The notes under the pieces were generated by a model. The model was not told the DNA's origin, made no database searches, and worked only from the letters and a program-made list of their open reading frames with translations. 45,348 bases of DNA, taken from positions 1-45,348 of the forward strand of contig LJUR01000019.1 of NCBI GenBank assembly GCA_001304105.1, read 5' to 3'. Shown here one piece after another: positions 25,008 through 34,012 of the stretch. The first letter of the stretch is position 1. The number at the start of each line of letters is the position of its first letter. The DNA is from Deltaproteobacteria bacterium SM23_61. Lineage in GTDB: Bacteria; Desulfobacterota; SM23-61. A program made the position numbers and the translations under genes.

Positions 25008-26264
25008 ATGAAACGGATTTGTATTTATTTATTGGTTGTGACCATGGTCGTCGGTTTTGCCGCCGGGCTTGCGTTGGGCCAGGCCAAGAAAGGGGCCTTC
25101 AAGTACGAAGACAAGATCGGGGTCATCAAACTGAAACCCGGAGAACCCATTCACATTGCCTCCTGGATGGTGATTGCCGGGCCCGATGCATCTCTGGGCA
25201 CGGACACCAAGCGCGGGGTGGAGATCGCCATCGATGACAAGGGCGGAAAACTCCTCGGCCATCCCATCAAGCTGACCGCCCAGGACACGGGCTGCAACGC
25301 CGAGGGCGGGCAGGCGGCGGCGACCAAGCTGGCTGCGGATCCCACCGTGGTGGCCGCGATCGGCTCAAACTGCTCCAGCGCAGCCAAGCCTGGCGTCCCG
25401 ATCCTGTGGAAGGCCGGCATCGCCACGGTTTCTCCGTCCAACACAGCTCCCTACCTGACCGACCCGAAGCGGGGGCCGGATTATGACGGCTACCTCCGCA
25501 CGGCCCATAACGACAAAGTCCAGGGCGCGGTGGCCGCGGCATTCGCCATCGAGCAGATGAAAGTCAAGAAAGCCGCGACCATTCACGATGGAAGCGTGTA
25601 CGCGGAACAACTGCAGGCCGTCTTCGCCGAGACCTTCAAGAAGATGGGGGGAAAGATCACCTCCCAGGAAGCCGTCGCTCCCACGGACACGGACATGCGG
25701 CCGGTTCTGACCAAGATCGCCACCGGCAAACCGGAATTTCTCTATTATCCCATCTTCATCGCCGCGGGCGGCCACATTACCCGCCAGGCGAAAGAAATTA
25801 AGGGACTGGAAAAAACTGCCCTGATGGGCGCCGACGGGATGTTCTCCCCCGACTTTTACAAGGCGGCGGGGGAAACCGCTGTGGGGATTTACCACTCGAG
25901 CCCCGATTTTTCCGCCTTCGGCGCCGGCTACAAGGTCTTTCTGGAAAAGCATCAGAAAAAATACGGGGAAAAGCCGATCGCTCCTTTCCACGCGCACGCC
26001 TACGATGCCGCCACGATGATCTTTGCGGCCATCCAGAAAGTGGCGAAAAAAGCTCCGGACGGAACCCTGTACATCGGCCGGCAGAAACTCCGCGATGCTC
26101 TGTATGCGATCAAAGGCTTGAAAGGGCTGACCGGAACCATCAGCTGCGATAAGTACGGAGACTGCGCGGACCCGAGAATTGCCGTGTACAAGACGACGGA
26201 AGAAAACGTGAAAAAGCTGGTGATGCCCGATAACCCGTTCTGGAAGCCCACGGCGAAGAAGTAA
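25008..26264 (+). CDS. Branched-chain amino acid/amide ABC transporter substrate-binding protein (LivK-like)
   Basis: 418 residues from ATG 25008, preceded by AAAGGAAAGGAG; the track's extra 21 residues are unlikely. An export signal (MKRICIYLLVVTMVVGFAAGLALGQ) is followed by a periplasmic-binding fold type I body: PIHIASWMVIAGPDASLGTDTKRGVEIA, AIGSNCSSAAKPGVPI, TVSPSNTAPYLTD, TIHDGSVYAEQL, ADGMFSPDF. This is the LivJ/LivK/AmiC-like family that binds leucine-type amino acids, amides, urea or related ligands in the periplasm. It heads the operon livK-H-M-G-F; a hairpin in the following gap may lower downstream expression relative to this gene. Confidence 0.92.
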   Translation: MKRICIYLLVVTMVVGFAAGLALGQAKKGAFKYEDKIGVIKLKPGEPIHIASWMVIAGPDASLGTDTKRGVEIAIDDKGGKLLGHPIKLTAQDTGCNAEGGQAAATKLAADPTVVAAIGSNCSSAAKPGVPILWKAGIATVSPSNTAPYLTDPKRGPDYDGYLRTAHNDKVQGAVAAAFAIEQMKVKKAATIHDGSVYAEQLQAVFAETFKKMGGKITSQEAVAPTDTDMRPVLTKIATGKPEFLYYPIFIAAGGHITRQAKEIKGLEKTALMGADGMFSPDFYKAAGETAVGIYHSSPDFSAFGAGYKVFLEKHQKKYGEKPIAPFHAHAYDAATMIFAAIQKVAKKAPDGTLYIGRQKLRDALYAIKGLKGLTGTISCDKYGDCADPRIAVYKTTEENVKKLVMPDNPFWKPTAKK

Positions 26265-26292
26265 GCCGAGGGTTCCTTCGAGCCACGACGAT

Positions 26293-26320
26293 GAGCCGGG
26301 AGGAGAGAAGAGCCCGGCTC
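26293..26320 (+). promoter_or_regulatory. Hairpin between binding protein and permease genes
   Basis: GAGCCGGG, 12-nt loop, CCCGGCTC, with only a scattered T-rich tail. Probably a partial terminator or mRNA-stabilising stem-loop, as often found after binding-protein genes. Confidence 0.45.
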
Positions 26321-26376
26321 GTCTGCTTTGGTTATGTTTCTCTTTTGACATTCTCAGCCTGTTCCGGGGAATTTCC

Positions 26377-27438
26377 ATGCCCCAGCGATGGAGAGAAAGA
26401 ATTAACGTTACCGATCTCCTCATGTGGCTGACCGGAGGGACCATCGTCCTGCTGATCCTCTGGGGGTCGGCCGCCACCCTGGCTTCGGGCCGGTACAGCG
26501 GGCACCACTGGTTTGATTTCCTCGTCTTCGGCCTGGCCCAGGGGAGCATCTACGCCCTCATCGCCCTGGGCTATACGATGGTTTACGGTACCCTGCGGAT
26601 GATCAACTTCGCCCACGGCGAAGTCTTCATGAGCGGTCCCTATACGGCCTATTTTGTGGCCGCGGCCTTTTATTCCTCCGGTCTTTTGGACCAGCATCCC
26701 ATCTTAAGCCTGGCAGCCATTTTTCTGGTTTCCATGGCGACTTCCACCCTGATCGCCGTCCTCCTGGAGCGGATCGCCTACCGCCCCCTGCGGAATTCGC
26801 CGCGCCTGGTGCCCCTCATCACTGCCATCGGGGCCTCCTTCTTTCTCCAGTATACCTTCCGGGGACTCTACGGTTCGGGCTTCCAGGCCTACCCGACGGT
26901 GAAGGTCCTGGAAGGACAATGGATGCTCGGAGATTTTCGGATTCTAAAATTCCAGGCCGTGGTGATCCTTGCCGCCGCGCTCATGATGGCCGCTCTTTAC
27001 GCCTTCGTCCAGAAGAGCAAGATGGGGAAGGCCATCCGGGCGGTGTCCGAGGACAAGGAGGCGGCTTCCCTCATGGGAATCGGCATCGACCGCATGATCG
27101 TCACCACCTTCGTCATCGGGGGGATTTCCGCGGGGGCGGCGGGAGTGCTGTATGCGCTGATGTTCAAGCAGGTTCACTTCTTCATGGGTTTCATCCCGGG
27201 GATCAAGGCCTTCACCGCGGCGGTCCTGGGGGGAATCGGGAATATTCCCGGGGCCATGCTGGGGGGAATCTTCCTGGGCCTGGTCGAGTCGGTGGGCCCC
27301 AGCCTGTTCCTGGACGGCCTGGGCATCGTCGCACCCTACCAACTGAAAGACGCGATTGCCTTCACCATGCTGGTCCTGGTGCTCATCTTCAGGCCGACCG
27401 GACTGCTGGGGGAGAGATTAGCCGTCAAGAAAGCCTGA
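26377..27438 (+). CDS. Branched-chain amino acid ABC transporter permease (LivH-like)
   Basis: 353 residues, a little longer than usual because of an N-terminal ~45-residue lead with one extra membrane segment. The LivH signatures are LAQGSIYALIALGYTMVYGTLRMINFAHGE, RPLRNSPRL, GKAIRAVSEDKEAASLMGI (the loop contacting the ATPase) and FIPGIKAFTAAVLGGIGNIPGAMLGG. It forms the inner-membrane channel with LivM. GGGGAA precedes ATG 26377. The next gene begins ~70 bp later. Confidence 0.92.
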   Translation: MPQRWRERINVTDLLMWLTGGTIVLLILWGSAATLASGRYSGHHWFDFLVFGLAQGSIYALIALGYTMVYGTLRMINFAHGEVFMSGPYTAYFVAAAFYSSGLLDQHPILSLAAIFLVSMATSTLIAVLLERIAYRPLRNSPRLVPLITAIGASFFLQYTFRGLYGSGFQAYPTVKVLEGQWMLGDFRILKFQAVVILAAALMMAALYAFVQKSKMGKAIRAVSEDKEAASLMGIGIDRMIVTTFVIGGISAGAAGVLYALMFKQVHFFMGFIPGIKAFTAAVLGGIGNIPGAMLGGIFLGLVESVGPSLFLDGLGIVAPYQLKDAIAFTMLVLVLIFRPTGLLGERLAVKKA

Positions 27439-27510
27439 GCCCGTGAAATTCCAAGCACCGAATCTGGAATCATGACATTGAAGTCGTCCGGCCCACAGGG
27501 AAGCAATCGG

Positions 27511-29193
27511 ATGAAGGTGGTTTTCGGCCTCTGGAAAAACGGAGTCAAGGTCGGCCTGATCGTGGGCGCCGTAGGGATCCTGCTGGCGCTGATCGGAATG
27601 GTGGAGGCGTTCGGCCAGCGGAGCGTGATCAGCGAGATCATCTCCATGGGTCATACCCTTTTGCTTCTGGTTGCCCTGTTCGGCGGTTACTTGGCAGCCA
27701 GGCGCACCACCCGAACGGAATCGGCCTACCCGATCCTCACCAGCCTCCTATCGGGCCTGTTTGTAGGGGGGGCTCTTTCCCTCCTCGTCCTCCTGGGGAG
27801 CGTGGTAAACCTGCGCAAGATTTTCATCAATGCCTCTCCCCTTTTGTACCGGCTGCTGACCTTCGACCTGGAGCCGGGGGGCGGGACCATCTTTCTTCTT
27901 CTATTCGGAGCGCTGAGCGGTCTCCTGGCCGGCCTTTATTATCTTTCCTCTCCCCTGGTTCGCCGGGTCCTGGGTACCTCCCTGGGCTGCATGGTCCTCA
28001 CCGGAGTGTTACAGGACCTGCTCCGGCCCACCTTTGCCCTCTGGGGGCCCCTGGCCATCATCAACGACTGGCTTTACGCGGCCAACGGCCTGACGCTGTG
28101 GGGGGCGGCCTCGCTGGTCATCGTGACCGCGCTGGTCACTTACTTCTGGGCCAAACGGGGAGGGGCCCTGCGAACAGCCTTCGGGCAAATGTCTTCGGGC
28201 AAGCAGCGAGCTTTTCGCCTGACCGGGTGGAGTCTCGTGGCCCTCCTTCTCATCCTGCTTCCCCATATTCTCGGACTTTTTTTGAGCGAAGTATTGACCA
28301 TTGTGGGACTCTATGTTCTCCTCGGATTGGGGCTGAACATCGTAGTTGGGTATGCCGGCCTCCTGGACCTCGGATACGTGGCCTTTTTCGCCATCGGGTC
28401 CTATACGATGGCCCTGCTCACTTCTCCGGAGCTTGGTTTCTTCCATTTTTCTTTCTGGGGGGCCCTTCCTTTTGTGATCTTTATGGGGGTTATCTCCGGC
28501 GTCCTCCTGGGGATCCCCGTTCTCAAGATGAGGGGTGATTACCTGGCCATTGCCACCCTGGGATTCGGGGAAATCATCCGGATTCTGGTCCTCTCCGATT
28601 TCCTGAGGCCCTGGCTGGGAGGGGCGCAGGGGGCGGGGAAAATCCCCAAGGCCTCGATCGCGGGGATGGAGTTGGCGACGCCCCAGCAGATCTACTACCT
28701 GATCCTCGCGGGCTGTCTCCTGGTGGGGTTTATCTCCTGGCGCCTGCGAGAATCTCGGCTGGGGCGGGCCTGGATGGCGGTGCGGGAAGACGAAGATGTG
28801 GCCCAGGCCATGGGGATCAACCTGGTGGCCACGAAATTAATGGCCTTCGCCACGGGAGCCGGATTTTCGGCTTTGAGCGGGGCGATCTTTGCCAGCAAAC
28901 TTGGGTCCGTATACCCCCACAGTTTCAACGTCATGATCTCCATCAATATCATCTGCGTCATCATTGTGGGGGGGATGGGAAGCATTCCAGGGGTCATCCT
29001 GGGCGCAATCGCCCTGGTGGGTCTGCCCGAACTCCTCAGGGAGTTTGCCGAGTACCGGCTCCTCGTATACGGGGCTGCGCTGGTGGCCATGATGCTTTTG
29101 CGGCCGGAAGGCCTGTGGCCAGAGGCGATCCGGCGCCGCGAGCTGCACGGGGAGGAGCCGGAGGAGGTGGAGACGCAACCTCCCCCGGCTTAA
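27511..29193 (+). CDS. Branched-chain amino acid ABC transporter permease (LivM-like) with extended N-terminus
   Basis: 560 residues from ATG 27511 (GGGAAG upstream); the track's ATG 27472 is possible but lacks a ribosome site. The canonical LivM core starts near residue 235 and carries YVLLGLGLNIVVGYAGLLDLGYVAFFAIG, LRGDYLAI-type MRGDYLAIATLGFGEI, VREDEDVAQAMGI and IIVGGMGSIPGVILGA. The preceding ~230 residues add several hydrophobic segments (VGLIVGAVGILLALIGMV, LLLLVALFGGYLAA, SLLSGLFVGGALSLLVLLG) not part of the usual 300-430 residue protein. The function of the extension is unknown. Confidence 0.9.
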   Translation: MKVVFGLWKNGVKVGLIVGAVGILLALIGMVEAFGQRSVISEIISMGHTLLLLVALFGGYLAARRTTRTESAYPILTSLLSGLFVGGALSLLVLLGSVVNLRKIFINASPLLYRLLTFDLEPGGGTIFLLLFGALSGLLAGLYYLSSPLVRRVLGTSLGCMVLTGVLQDLLRPTFALWGPLAIINDWLYAANGLTLWGAASLVIVTALVTYFWAKRGGALRTAFGQMSSGKQRAFRLTGWSLVALLLILLPHILGLFLSEVLTIVGLYVLLGLGLNIVVGYAGLLDLGYVAFFAIGSYTMALLTSPELGFFHFSFWGALPFVIFMGVISGVLLGIPVLKMRGDYLAIATLGFGEIIRILVLSDFLRPWLGGAQGAGKIPKASIAGMELATPQQIYYLILAGCLLVGFISWRLRESRLGRAWMAVREDEDVAQAMGINLVATKLMAFATGAGFSALSGAIFASKLGSVYPHSFNVMISINIICVIIVGGMGSIPGVILGAIALVGLPELLREFAEYRLLVYGAALVAMMLLRPEGLWPEAIRRRELHGEEPEEVETQPPPA

Positions 29194-29544
29194 AAGGAAA
29201 TAATAAGCGTCTCTGCGTCCTCCCTGGAAAAAGAAAAAATCAACCGCAGAGCATGCAGAGACCGCCGAGATAGTTCTTGGCAAAGATGAAAACACAAACC
29301 ATTTTATGGGATCGACTCTTCTTTGTCCTTCGATCCCCCGGGATTGAAGACCAGAGGATGCACGAAGAGGAGGCAGAGAGCGCAGAGGTTACGAATTAGG
29401 AACGCTGGAATAATGGAACAATGGGTTTGGGTATTTCATTTTTTGCCCATCATTCCAATATTCCTTTTTTTCAATTCTCTGCGTGCTCCGCGATCTCTGC
29501 GGTTTCGTTTTTCCTTTTCGGCAAGACCGAATTGAGATAAGAGA
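29194..29544. repeat. cgcagag-type intergenic repeat, copy A
   Basis: Gap of 351 bp with no gene. About 29209-29386 matches 31077-31258 almost base for base in places (both contain AAAAAATCAACCGCAGAG and GGGATTGAAGACC/AAACC). The right end (29474-29505) matches 31348-31377 (CTCTGCGTGCTCCGCGA). The middle ~88 bp differs. The ends are mutually inverted: ccgcagag on the left, ctctgcgg on the right. Confidence 0.65.
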
Positions 29545-30318
29545 ATGGCTATTCTTTCGGCAAAAAAAGCGACCAAACGCTTCGGCGGCCTGGTGGCCGT
29601 GCAGGATCTGGACATCGAGGTCCGGGAGAAGAGCATTCACAGTATCATCGGGCCCAACGGAGCGGGAAAGACGACTTTTTTTAACTGCGTCACCGGTTTC
29701 TACAGGGCGGAGGAAGGGGAGATCCTCTTCGCGGACCGTTCCCTGGTGGGTCTCCTGCCCGACCAGATCGTCCGCCTGGGAATCACCCGTACCTACCAGA
29801 ATATCCGTCTCTTCCCCAACCTGACGGTGATGGAAAACATCCTGGTCGGGCTCCACGGCCACTTGAAAGCAGGGTTCTTCGGGATCGTAGTGAGAACTCC
29901 GGGGACCCAGAAGGAGGAAAAGGAGGCGGCCGAAGAAGCCCGAAAAATTCTTCGCTTCGTGAACCTGGCCGGAAAGGGGGATTTTCTGGCCAAGAATCTT
30001 CCTTACGGAGACCAGCGGAGGCTGGAGATCGCCCGGGCCCTGGCCACCCGGCCCAAGCTTCTTCTCCTGGATGAGCCCACCGCGGGAATGAACCCCAGGG
30101 AGACCCAGGCAATGATGGATTTCATCCGCCACCTACGGGATGAACTGGGGATCACCATCCTGCTCATCGAACACCAGATGCGGGTGGTGATGGGCATATC
30201 CGAAACCGTAACCGTCCTGGACTACGGGAAAAAAATCGCCGAAGGACCACCGGATGAAATCCGGAATAACCCCGTGGTCATCGAAGCGTACCTGGGGAAG
30301 GGGGGAACCTCTCATTAG
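29545..30318 (+). CDS. Branched-chain amino acid ABC transporter ATP-binding protein (LivG-like)
   Basis: 257 residues. Walker A is GPNGAGKTT, the Q-loop lies in TRTYQNIRLF, the signature sequence is the LivG variant LPYGDQRRLEIARAL, Walker B is LLLLDEPTAGMNP, and the H-loop is LLIEHQM. LivG hydrolyses ATP on the cytoplasmic face of the LivHM channel. The stop is followed 8 bp later by the start of livF, so the two ATPases are co-translated. Confidence 0.94.
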   Translation: MAILSAKKATKRFGGLVAVQDLDIEVREKSIHSIIGPNGAGKTTFFNCVTGFYRAEEGEILFADRSLVGLLPDQIVRLGITRTYQNIRLFPNLTVMENILVGLHGHLKAGFFGIVVRTPGTQKEEKEAAEEARKILRFVNLAGKGDFLAKNLPYGDQRRLEIARALATRPKLLLLDEPTAGMNPRETQAMMDFIRHLRDELGITILLIEHQMRVVMGISETVTVLDYGKKIAEGPPDEIRNNPVVIEAYLGKGGTSH

Positions 30319-30326
30319 GAATCCTT

Positions 30327-31046
30327 ATGCCCATTCTTGTGGTTGAAAACATCCATACCTATTACGGCCACATTCATGCCCTGAAGGACGTCTCCCTGGC
30401 TGTTGAAAAAGGTGAAATCGTCACCCTGATCGGGGGCAACGGGGCGGGAAAGAGTACGACTCTCAACACCATCAGCGGCCTGCTGCGGCCACGCCAGGGG
30501 TCGGTCCGCTTCGAAGGGGAAGAACTCACCAAATATCCCCCCCATGAAATTGTCGGCAAAGGGGTGGTCCAGGTTCCCGAAGGACGGCGAATTTTTGGCC
30601 GCCTCACGGTTCTGGAGAACCTGGAAATGGGGGCTTTCCTGCTCTCGGACCGCAAGCAGGTTCAGAGCAATCTGAAACAGGTTTTTTCCCTTTTCCCCAG
30701 GCTGAAAGAGCGCCTGCATCAGGTAGGAGGAACCCTAAGCGGGGGGGAACAGCAGATGCTGGCCACCGGGCGGGCGCTCATGTCCAGCCCCCGGCTTCTT
30801 CTGCTCGATGAACCCTCCATGGGACTGGCACCGGTCCTGGTAGAAAGCATCTTCGAAACCATCAGCCAGCTTCACGAGACCGGTACCACCATCCTTCTGG
30901 TGGAACAGAACGCCCGCATGGCCCTCCAGGTGGCTGACCGGGGGTATGTTCTGCAGACGGGGACGATCCTGCTCCGGGATACGGCCGAACGCCTGCGCCA
31001 GAACGAGACCGTGCGCCAAGCCTATCTGGGAGAGTCCACCGGATAA
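30327..31046 (+). CDS. Branched-chain amino acid ABC transporter ATP-binding protein (LivF-like)
   Basis: 239 residues. Walker A is GGNGAGKST, the signature is LSGGEQQMLATGRALMS, Walker B is LLLLDEPSMGLAP, and the H-loop is LLVEQNARMAL, with the C-terminal VLQTGTILLRDTAE typical of LivF. It is the second ATPase of the transporter and the last gene of the five-gene liv operon. An AGGA site sits 5 bp before the ATG. Confidence 0.94.
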   Translation: MPILVVENIHTYYGHIHALKDVSLAVEKGEIVTLIGGNGAGKSTTLNTISGLLRPRQGSVRFEGEELTKYPPHEIVGKGVVQVPEGRRIFGRLTVLENLEMGAFLLSDRKQVQSNLKQVFSLFPRLKERLHQVGGTLSGGEQQMLATGRALMSSPRLLLLDEPSMGLAPVLVESIFETISQLHETGTTILLVEQNARMALQVADRGYVLQTGTILLRDTAERLRQNETVRQAYLGESTG

Positions 31047-31452
31047 AGGTATATTTCTTCCTGGGAAAATATAAAAGTCTCTTCGCCCTCCGAGGATGAA
31101 GAAAAAATCAACCGCAGAGTACGCAGAGACCGCAGAGCTTTTTCTGGGTAAAGACAAAAAACATAAATCCTTTTATGGATATGGACCGCTTCGGTCTTTC
31201 GATCCTCCGGGATTGAAAACCGGAGGATGAACGGAGAGGAGGCCGAGAGCGCAGAGATCGTTTCTGGAAAGCCCCTTGGCCGCATGGATTGGGAAATAGG
31301 GCGGCTTTTCCCCCTGCATCCTGGCCCTGAGCATTTGGCCATTTCCACCTCTGCGTGCTCCGCGACCTCTGCGGTTAAGTTTTTTTATTGGGGTATCCCT
31401 TGATCTGCTGTAAAATAGGGCAAAACCGGAGAGGAATCGGGATTTATCGGCC
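31047..31452. repeat. cgcagag-type intergenic repeat, copy B
   Basis: Gap of 406 bp before the histidine kinase. Its outer parts (31077-31258, 31348-31377) match copy A at 29209-29386 and 29474-29505. The core of ~89 bp is unrelated in sequence but the same length. No gene is seen. Confidence 0.65.
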
Positions 31453-33636
31453 ATGAGCGTTTATGCCATCCCCGCAGCCCTAGCCTTTGCCATCAACCTG
31501 ACCCTCTGCCTGATTGTCTTCTTCGACAACCCCAGGGGGGTGGTAAACCGGGTCTTTACTCTCCTCATCCTTTCCTTTGTTGCCTGGAATGCCGGAGAGA
31601 TGATCATGGTCAACAGCGACCTCCAGTCCGTCGCCCTCGTGGGGGTCAAGGTCATCTTCACCGGCGTCTTTCTCTTCCCCGTCTTCTTCCTCCATTTTTC
31701 CTATGTCTTTCCCCAGAAGCTGACCCGCTTCTTCGACGGCTGGCGGAGCCTCATTCTCTACGCGGGACCCCTGGCCCTCTTGGTTCCCTTCATCCTTCTC
31801 CTGCAGGTGGACATCGGGCGGGTGGTGAAAATCGGCTCCATCTTTTATTATGTCTTCACTTTCCACGGCCCCCTGGAGTCCCAGCTATTGGCCCTGATCC
31901 TGGCCCTGATCGGCCTGGGGTACTTCACCTGGGGCGTGGTCAACTTCATCGTTTCCTACCGGCAGACCAAGGTCGCCCGCCAGCGGCTGCAGATCCTCTA
32001 CCTCCTGGTGGGAATCATCTCCATGTTCGTCATCGGGCTTTTCCTGCACGTGATGAACTATTTCTTCCACCTGGGCTATTCCTTCTTTTTCGTGGCCAGC
32101 CTGTATTCCCTCCTCATCAGCTTCTTCTTCGCCCTGGCCATCGTGAAATACCGCCTGGTGGACATCCACTTTATCATCCGGGGCGGGATCCTGTATTCGC
32201 TCCTTTCCGGTCTGGTCCTGGTGATCTACGTCCTCTTCATCAAAAACGTGTGCGATATCCTGGCCAGCAAACTGGAGACCACTTCGCTCCTGGTGGAAGC
32301 CACCATGGTACTGGTGCTGGTTTTCCTGCTGCGCCCGCTGGAGAGAAAAGTGGAAGAATTCATCGACCGTTTCTTCTACCGGGAAAGGTATATCTTCCGC
32401 TTGAAATTCTTCGAGTTCACCCGCACCCTCCTGAATCTTTTGGACCTTCAGACCCTGCTCGGGGCCACGGTCAACTTCCTCTCCCAGGCCCTTCTCCTGG
32501 ACCGGGTGGGGATCTGGATCCTGGAGGGCGATTCCGATGATTACCGCCTCCTTAGCCAGAAGGGGTTCCCCCGGGAGCGGTATTTTTCTACAGACAGTCC
32601 TTTCGTCACCTACCTGAAGAAGTCCGAAAGAGCGGTGGAACTGGAAACGGTAAAGAATTTTCGGACCCTCCGGGCCGAGGTCGGGGAAATGATCAATACC
32701 GGCCTTTCCCTGGTCCTTCCGCTGGAATGGGAGGAGGGTCTCCTGGGGTTCATCATGGTGGGGGAGAAGAAAGACGGGAAAAACTTCACCATCATGGAGA
32801 TCGAAGCCCTGGAGGCCCTGGCCCCGGCTGTGGCCATGGCCATCTCCCGGGCACGCCTCTACCAGGACCTGAAAAAAAAGGACTGGCAGATGATGCAGTC
32901 GGAGAAGCTTGTCGCCCTGGGAGAGATGGCCGCCTCTTTCGTCCACGGGATCCGGAATCCCCTGGGGATCATCCTGGGTTCGGCGGAGACACTCAAGAAA
33001 GGGGTTGCCCACCCGGTCCAGTCGGAGATGGTCCAGTTTATCGGCGAGGAGTCGGAGCGGATCAACCGCATGCTCACCAATTTTCTGGAATTCGCCAAAC
33101 CGAACCCCCCCGTCTTCCAGGAAGTGGACCTGAAGGACGTTTTGAACCGGACCCTGGACTGGATTTCCATTCCCGCGCGGAAGCAGCGGGTCGAGGTTCA
33201 GAGAGAATACCCGGGAGAAAAAGTCCTCATCCCCGTAGACCCCGAGCAGATCCGGGAGGCCCTGGTGAACCTGGAGATGAACGCCCTGGAAGCCATGCCC
33301 AAAGGGGGAACGCTGCGGATCGTCCTGAATCAGAAGGATAACCAGGATGTGACCATCCGCCTCAGCGACACGGGTGCCGGGATCCCCCCGGGGCTGGAAT
33401 CCAAGATTTTCGACCCCTTCTTCACCACCAAGGAAGGGGGAACGGGTCTGGGGCTCTCCATCGTCCACTCGGTGGTTAAAAACCACGGGGGAACGATCTC
33501 CGTCGCCAGCAACGACGGAGAGGGAACCACCTTCACCCTGAACCTGCCTTACCCCAGGGCCGTCATGGGGTGCTTCGGGCCGATCGGACCGGTGAAGAAC
33601 AGCAGGGGGCAGGGGGCAGGGTGCGGGGAGAGCTGA
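31453..33636 (+). CDS. Multi-TM sensor histidine kinase with GAF domain
   Basis: 727 residues. About eight hydrophobic segments fill residues 1-260, like the 7TM N-terminal module of orphan sensor kinases. A GAF-like domain follows (~330-470; LLLDRVGIWILEGDSDDYRLL). The kinase core has the H-box ALGEMAASFVHGIRNPLG with phospho-acceptor His498, the N-box NLEMNALEAMPKGG, G1 DTGAGIPPG and G2 FTTKEGGTGLGLSI. It should autophosphorylate in response to a membrane or intracellular signal and pass phosphate to the NtrC-type regulator encoded next. The last ~10 residues (NSRGQGAGCGES) are encoded by heptad repeat DNA that also provides the stop codon. Confidence 0.92.
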   Translation: MSVYAIPAALAFAINLTLCLIVFFDNPRGVVNRVFTLLILSFVAWNAGEMIMVNSDLQSVALVGVKVIFTGVFLFPVFFLHFSYVFPQKLTRFFDGWRSLILYAGPLALLVPFILLLQVDIGRVVKIGSIFYYVFTFHGPLESQLLALILALIGLGYFTWGVVNFIVSYRQTKVARQRLQILYLLVGIISMFVIGLFLHVMNYFFHLGYSFFFVASLYSLLISFFFALAIVKYRLVDIHFIIRGGILYSLLSGLVLVIYVLFIKNVCDILASKLETTSLLVEATMVLVLVFLLRPLERKVEEFIDRFFYRERYIFRLKFFEFTRTLLNLLDLQTLLGATVNFLSQALLLDRVGIWILEGDSDDYRLLSQKGFPRERYFSTDSPFVTYLKKSERAVELETVKNFRTLRAEVGEMINTGLSLVLPLEWEEGLLGFIMVGEKKDGKNFTIMEIEALEALAPAVAMAISRARLYQDLKKKDWQMMQSEKLVALGEMAASFVHGIRNPLGIILGSAETLKKGVAHPVQSEMVQFIGEESERINRMLTNFLEFAKPNPPVFQEVDLKDVLNRTLDWISIPARKQRVEVQREYPGEKVLIPVDPEQIREALVNLEMNALEAMPKGGTLRIVLNQKDNQDVTIRLSDTGAGIPPGLESKIFDPFFTTKEGGTGLGLSIVHSVVKNHGGTISVASNDGEGTTFTLNLPYPRAVMGCFGPIGPVKNSRGQGAGCGES

Positions 33637-33810
33637 AAAACAGGGTGCAGGGTGCGGGGGGCAGGGGGCAGGGAAAGAAAAAAGAAAGGGTGTAGGGTGT
33701 AGGGTGTAGGGGGCAGGGAGCAAAGAGCAAAGAGCATAGAGCATGGAGAAATGACCAATGACCAATGACTAATGACTAATGACCTTTGGTCCATGACTAA
33801 TGACCAGTAA
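33602..33810. repeat. Composite heptad-period array (gggggca, gggtgta, gcaaaga, gaccaat)
   Basis: Starts inside the kinase gene. Blocks run in order: gggggca/gggtgca units, gggtgta units, gcaaaga/gcataga units, then gaccaat/gactaat units. At least four unrelated heptads are joined end to end with the period kept. The rest of the gap to 34012 has a decayed gggcaattcatg palindrome near 33892 and a ctctgtg repeat near 33968-33995. Confidence 0.85.
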
Positions 33811-34012
33811 GCAATATAGGATTTGGAGTTGGGTGTAGGGGCGACTGGACTTTGGCGAGATCAGTCGAGCCGCTGGTTGCCTGTTGGAAGGTCGTAGGGG
33901 CAATTCATGTCGCAGACTCGGCTCTACGAGAATCGCCCGTTTGAGAATAGTAGCTTCTAATTGTTTTTCTCTGTGTGCTCTGTGTCTCTGTGGTGAAATA
34001 TTTTGGGGGGTT

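Noticed and set aside
31885-33765. 626-aa minus-strand ORF
   Set aside because: Antisense shadow of the histidine kinase; starts in repeat DNA, composition not protein-like.
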